64,000 bases of DNA from Vibrio penaeicida (GTDB taxonomy: Bacteria > Pseudomonadota > Gammaproteobacteria > Enterobacterales > Vibrionaceae). The notes under the pieces are model-generated. The model searched no databases. It saw only the letters and a list, made by a program, of their open reading frames with translations, and was not told the DNA's origin. The DNA is taken from positions 3,286,001 to 3,350,000 of the forward strand of contig NZ_AP025144.1 of assembly GCF_019977755.1 (NCBI RefSeq). Reading direction: 5' to 3'. Shown one piece after another: positions 61,521 through 64,000 of the stretch. The translations under genes were made by a program, and so were the position numbers. Position 1 is the stretch's first letter; each line of letters begins with the position of its first letter.

Positions 61521-61889
61521 ATGATTGAACGCCGTCGATTTTCTCGCGTAATCTACCAAGCCCCCGCAAAATTGGTGCAAGGCGACTTAACTGTAAACAG
61601 TGACATTCGAGATCTTTCTCTGCATGGTCTTTTGCTTTCTGGCTCACCTGATAATCATGATTTCGATACAAGTAACATGCTGTATGTCGACATCGAGTTA
61701 CCTGATAGTGACATTGTGATATCATTGGAAGCTGAAATAGTGGAGCTAAACGATAATTTTATGCGTCTTAGCATTCATCATATTGATATCGACAGCATCA
61801 GCCACTTGAAGCGACTGGTCGAGCTGAATGTTGGCGATGAAGCCCTTTTGCACAGAGAAATTGAGCAGCTATCTGATTTAGGTGCTTAA
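61521..61889 (+). CDS. PilZ-domain protein
   Basis: A 122-residue single PilZ domain. RRRFSR at residues 4-9 supplies the RxxxR c-di-GMP motif, and DIRDLSLHGLLLSG (near 28-41) the D-x-S-x-x-G motif. It should bind c-di-GMP. The GGDEF-EAL protein at 53490-55814 is a possible source of its signal, but no link is shown. It ends 11 bp before the M23 peptidase gene, so the two form an operon. Confidence 0.9.
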   Translation: MIERRRFSRVIYQAPAKLVQGDLTVNSDIRDLSLHGLLLSGSPDNHDFDTSNMLYVDIELPDSDIVISLEAEIVELNDNFMRLSIHHIDIDSISHLKRLVELNVGDEALLHREIEQLSDLGA

Positions 61890-61900
61890 AAAAGCAATAA

Positions 61901-62935
61901 ATGTCACGACAAATACAAATATCAATCCCGACTTCGTCTGGGGTTCAGCACTTTTTTGTGGGAAGAAAAGCAACTGCATTGGTTGTTCTTTCTCTTTTTG
62001 CCCTCCCTAGCTTACTTGGCACCTCTGTTTATCAGTATTTCTCTGCCCAATCCAGTGCAGAGAATACACTGGCAAGATCAGAGCAAAACTTCAGTCATGC
62101 CCAATCTCAAATCGACTATCTCGACCAAAAGAGCGATCAATTTAAAGCTCTGTATGAAGCTCAAATCAGCACGAACCATTCTCTGACTCAAGAACTGGAA
62201 GAGAAGAAAGGAGAAATCCTAACTCTAGGCAAGCGTGTGAATGATGTGGAATCAGTGCTTGGGATTACGCAAGAAACATCCGTCGTAGACTATGCAGAAT
62301 TGTCTTTAGAGCAGAGAATTGATGCTGCCGCGATCAACTCCGCTGTGCGTGCCACTATGTTTCGATTACTTCCTAATGACAGCCCTGTTCTTTATCAACG
62401 AATTTCATCCAACTACGGCTATCGAAAAAACCCAATTACAGGCAGACGCCACCGACATTTGGGTATAGACCTCACGTGCCAACGTGGAGAGCAAGTACTG
62501 GCTCCCGCAGATGGCGTAGTTGAGCTAAGACGCCCAAGTAAGAAAGGGTATGGCAATTTATTGAAGTTACGCCATGCTTTTGGATTCATGACGTCATACG
62601 CACACTTGCAGGGTTTTAACGTCCGTAGCGGTCAGTTTGTAAAGAAGGGTGATGTCGTTGCAACATGTGGAAACTCGGGCAACTCTACCGGTCCTCACCT
62701 ACATTATGAAGTACGATTTTTAGGTAGAACATTAAACCCTAAACACTTTATGGACTGGACTCCCGAAAACTTTGATACTTTGTTCGAAAAAGAACGCAGT
62801 ATTAAATGGGCATCTCTGGTCGATGTCATGAGCAACGTTGTGAAGCTGCAGGTCTTGTTGACACAAAACCCAAGCTCGGCACCTAGCTCGGTTGATACCG
62901 TGAAAAATACCTCATCGACGCCAGCAGTAAACTGA
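61901..62935 (+). CDS. M23-family (LytM) endopeptidase, membrane anchored
   Basis: A 344-residue protein. One membrane segment lies at ~25-45 (ATALVVLSLFALPSLLG), then a coiled coil (~52-125), then the M23 domain (~165-285). Zinc ligands are His186 and Asp190 (RHLGIDL) and His268 (GPHLHYEV), with His235 and His266 also in place, so it should be active. It would cut peptidoglycan cross-links in the periplasm. Translation is likely coupled to the PilZ gene since its own ribosome-binding site is weak. A low-complexity Ser/Thr tail ends the protein. Confidence 0.9.
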   Translation: MSRQIQISIPTSSGVQHFFVGRKATALVVLSLFALPSLLGTSVYQYFSAQSSAENTLARSEQNFSHAQSQIDYLDQKSDQFKALYEAQISTNHSLTQELEEKKGEILTLGKRVNDVESVLGITQETSVVDYAELSLEQRIDAAAINSAVRATMFRLLPNDSPVLYQRISSNYGYRKNPITGRRHRHLGIDLTCQRGEQVLAPADGVVELRRPSKKGYGNLLKLRHAFGFMTSYAHLQGFNVRSGQFVKKGDVVATCGNSGNSTGPHLHYEVRFLGRTLNPKHFMDWTPENFDTLFEKERSIKWASLVDVMSNVVKLQVLLTQNPSSAPSSVDTVKNTSSTPAVN

Positions 62936-62993
62936 CCGTAGTTAACTGACTGCAATAAGCTTGGAATTCTTTAATCCCAATCTGGTTATATAG

Positions 62994-63021
62994 AAACGGC
63001 TCCTTCAGGAGCCGTTTTTAA
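62994..63021. terminator. Terminator between the M23 gene and tyrA
   Basis: AAACGGCTCC-ttca-GGAGCCGTTTTTA: a strong stem with T tract on the plus strand and a weaker T tract on the minus, between convergent genes. Confidence 0.88.
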
Positions 63022-63041
63022 TTTAATTGGTAGATAAAGGG

Positions 63042-64000
63042 TTAACGATGAATGGCATCATTTGCTTGTTTTAGTAGCTTCTGACTTTCTTCCATAAACT
63101 GCTGGGAATACCCACCAAACCACTCTCCAACCTTTTCAAAGCTTTCTACAAACTCTTGTTTGTTATCGCCCTCAAGCATGGCCAATGCATTACCAAAGCT
63201 CTGGTGGAAGCGTTTAATCATTTCGATGTTTTCATCGGAAGATAAAATGATATCAGCATACAAATTCGGATCCTGTGCAAACAGACGACCAACCATAGCA
63301 AGTTCAAGCCTATAAATTGGGGAGCTTAGCTGCAATAGATTTTCGATATTGGGGTTCTCTCCACTTAAATGCAAACCATATGCAAAAGAAGTAAAGTGGC
63401 GCAGAGCCTGGATCAGGGTCATACCATGATCGTGTTCTTGGGCTTCACACTTACACAGGCTCGCGCCCCAAATCTCAATTTGTTTCAATAACCATTGGTA
63501 AGTTTCCTCACCACGACCATCGCAGTAAACAACAACCTGCTTTGCTAAGCTTGGCACATCGGGACCAAACATAGGATGCAACCCAACAACCGGTCCAGAG
63601 TGCGATCGCAACATCGCGTTGAGTGGTTTTGACTTTATCGACGTCAAATCACACAAAATGCAATTTTCAGGGAGGTTGTTCAACTTAGTAATCACACTTT
63701 CCGTCAAATGGATAGGAACCGTTACAACAACGAGCCCTGCTCCATCGAGGATTTCATCGGCACGTTCCCAATCTTGGCTACCGAGTACTTTTACGTCATA
63801 CCCAGACAAGCGGAACATACGCCCAAACAATCCCCCAAGTTGGCCATGTCCACCAACAATGACAACCGAACCCAGTTCTGGGTTGAGGCATTTGAATCCT
63901 GAATCTTTTTCGCTGGCATACGATTCGCGCATGGTTCTACGCAAAATGTCTTCAATAAGCTGAGGTGGAACACCTTGTTTTTCAGCTTCTTCTCTACGAG
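63042..64000 (-). CDS. tyrA: Bifunctional chorismate mutase/prephenate dehydrogenase TyrA, 5' end outside window
   Basis: The frame is open to the window edge. The first residues seen, [27 protein letters not shown], are the end of the chorismate mutase domain, so the true start lies beyond 64000. The dehydrogenase part has the NAD-binding [53 protein letters not shown] and [15 protein letters not shown]. It makes 4-hydroxyphenylpyruvate, the Tyr branch opposite PheA. About 319 residues are visible of the ~373 expected. Confidence 0.95.
   Translation of the reverse strand, partial: RREEAEKQGVPPQLIEDILRRTMRESYASEKDSGFKCLNPELGSVVIVGGHGQLGGLFGRMFRLSGYDVKVLGSQDWERADEILDGAGLVVVTVPIHLTESVITKLNNLPENCILCDLTSIKSKPLNAMLRSHSGPVVGLHPMFGPDVPSLAKQVVVYCDGRGEETYQWLLKQIEIWGASLCKCEAQEHDHGMTLIQALRHFTSFAYGLHLSGENPNIENLLQLSSPIYRLELAMVGRLFAQDPNLYADIILSSDENIEMIKRFHQSFGNALAMLEGDNKQEFVESFEKVGEWFGGYSQQFMEESQKLLKQANDAIHR

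Overview
The window reads as chromosomal DNA of a Vibrio-type gammaproteobacterium. The evidence is the gene content and order (trmJ-suhB-secFD-yajC-tgt-queA, pho/pst/ppk/ppx, clpB-pgeF-rluD-bamD-raiA-pheA, then an MbaA-like GGDEF-EAL protein, yjjX-trpR-slt-ettA and tyrA), a TtpC/TonB2 energy-transduction cluster, and a complete rrn operon. From memory, much of this order matches one region of V. cholerae chromosome I. No database search was possible.

Layout. 1-7.5 kb: housekeeping genes for tRNA modification (trmJ, tgt, queA), suhB with a boxA-like leader, and the Sec accessory complex. 7.6-15.9 kb: an accessory stretch with a trypsin-like protease, a CBS-domain protein, a PadR regulator paired with a BtrH_N-type protein, oxyR/prxA, cutC, a LysR regulator and a very small YadA-type trimeric autotransporter. 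15.9-17.3 kb: an IS10 (ISVsa5-like) copy with a perfect 9-bp target duplication and a frameshifted transposase. 17.4-29.7 kb: phosphate and polyphosphate genes (phoU-pstBAC, divergent ppk-ppx, pstS-phoR-phoB). 29.9-34 kb: rdgC, an unknown lipoprotein, trhP (yegQ) with a ferredoxin, and a DUF1904 protein. 34-39 kb: the TtpC/TonB2 operon. 39.4-45.4 kb: a minus-strand rrn operon, 16S-tRNA-Ile-tRNA-Ala-23S-5S-tRNA-Asp-tRNA-Trp, with P1/P2 promoters, two boxA elements and a terminator. 45.5-64 kb: clpB, pgeF, rluD, bamD, raiA, pheL-pheA, the GGDEF-EAL protein, yjjX, trpR, slt, ettA, a PilZ protein, an M23 peptidase and a tyrA cut by the window edge.

How the parts work together. The pst, pho and ppk genes form a phosphate-sensing, uptake and storage block with Pho-box half-sites between pstC and ppk. 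oxyR and prxA form a divergent peroxide-response pair. TtpC, ExbB2, ExbD2 and TonB2 would energise outer-membrane receptors. pheA is preceded by a Phe-rich leader peptide and an attenuator.

The observations I rate highest are: a dispersed ~146-149-bp palindromic element whose two full copies differ by compensatory base-pair changes; the MbaA-like gene without an adjacent nspS; the PadR/BtrH_N pair with a palindromic operator candidate; a secreted protease whose mature N-terminus would already be the activated Ile-Val sequence; and the 8-motif PD(W/F/Y/I)G mini-autotransporter.
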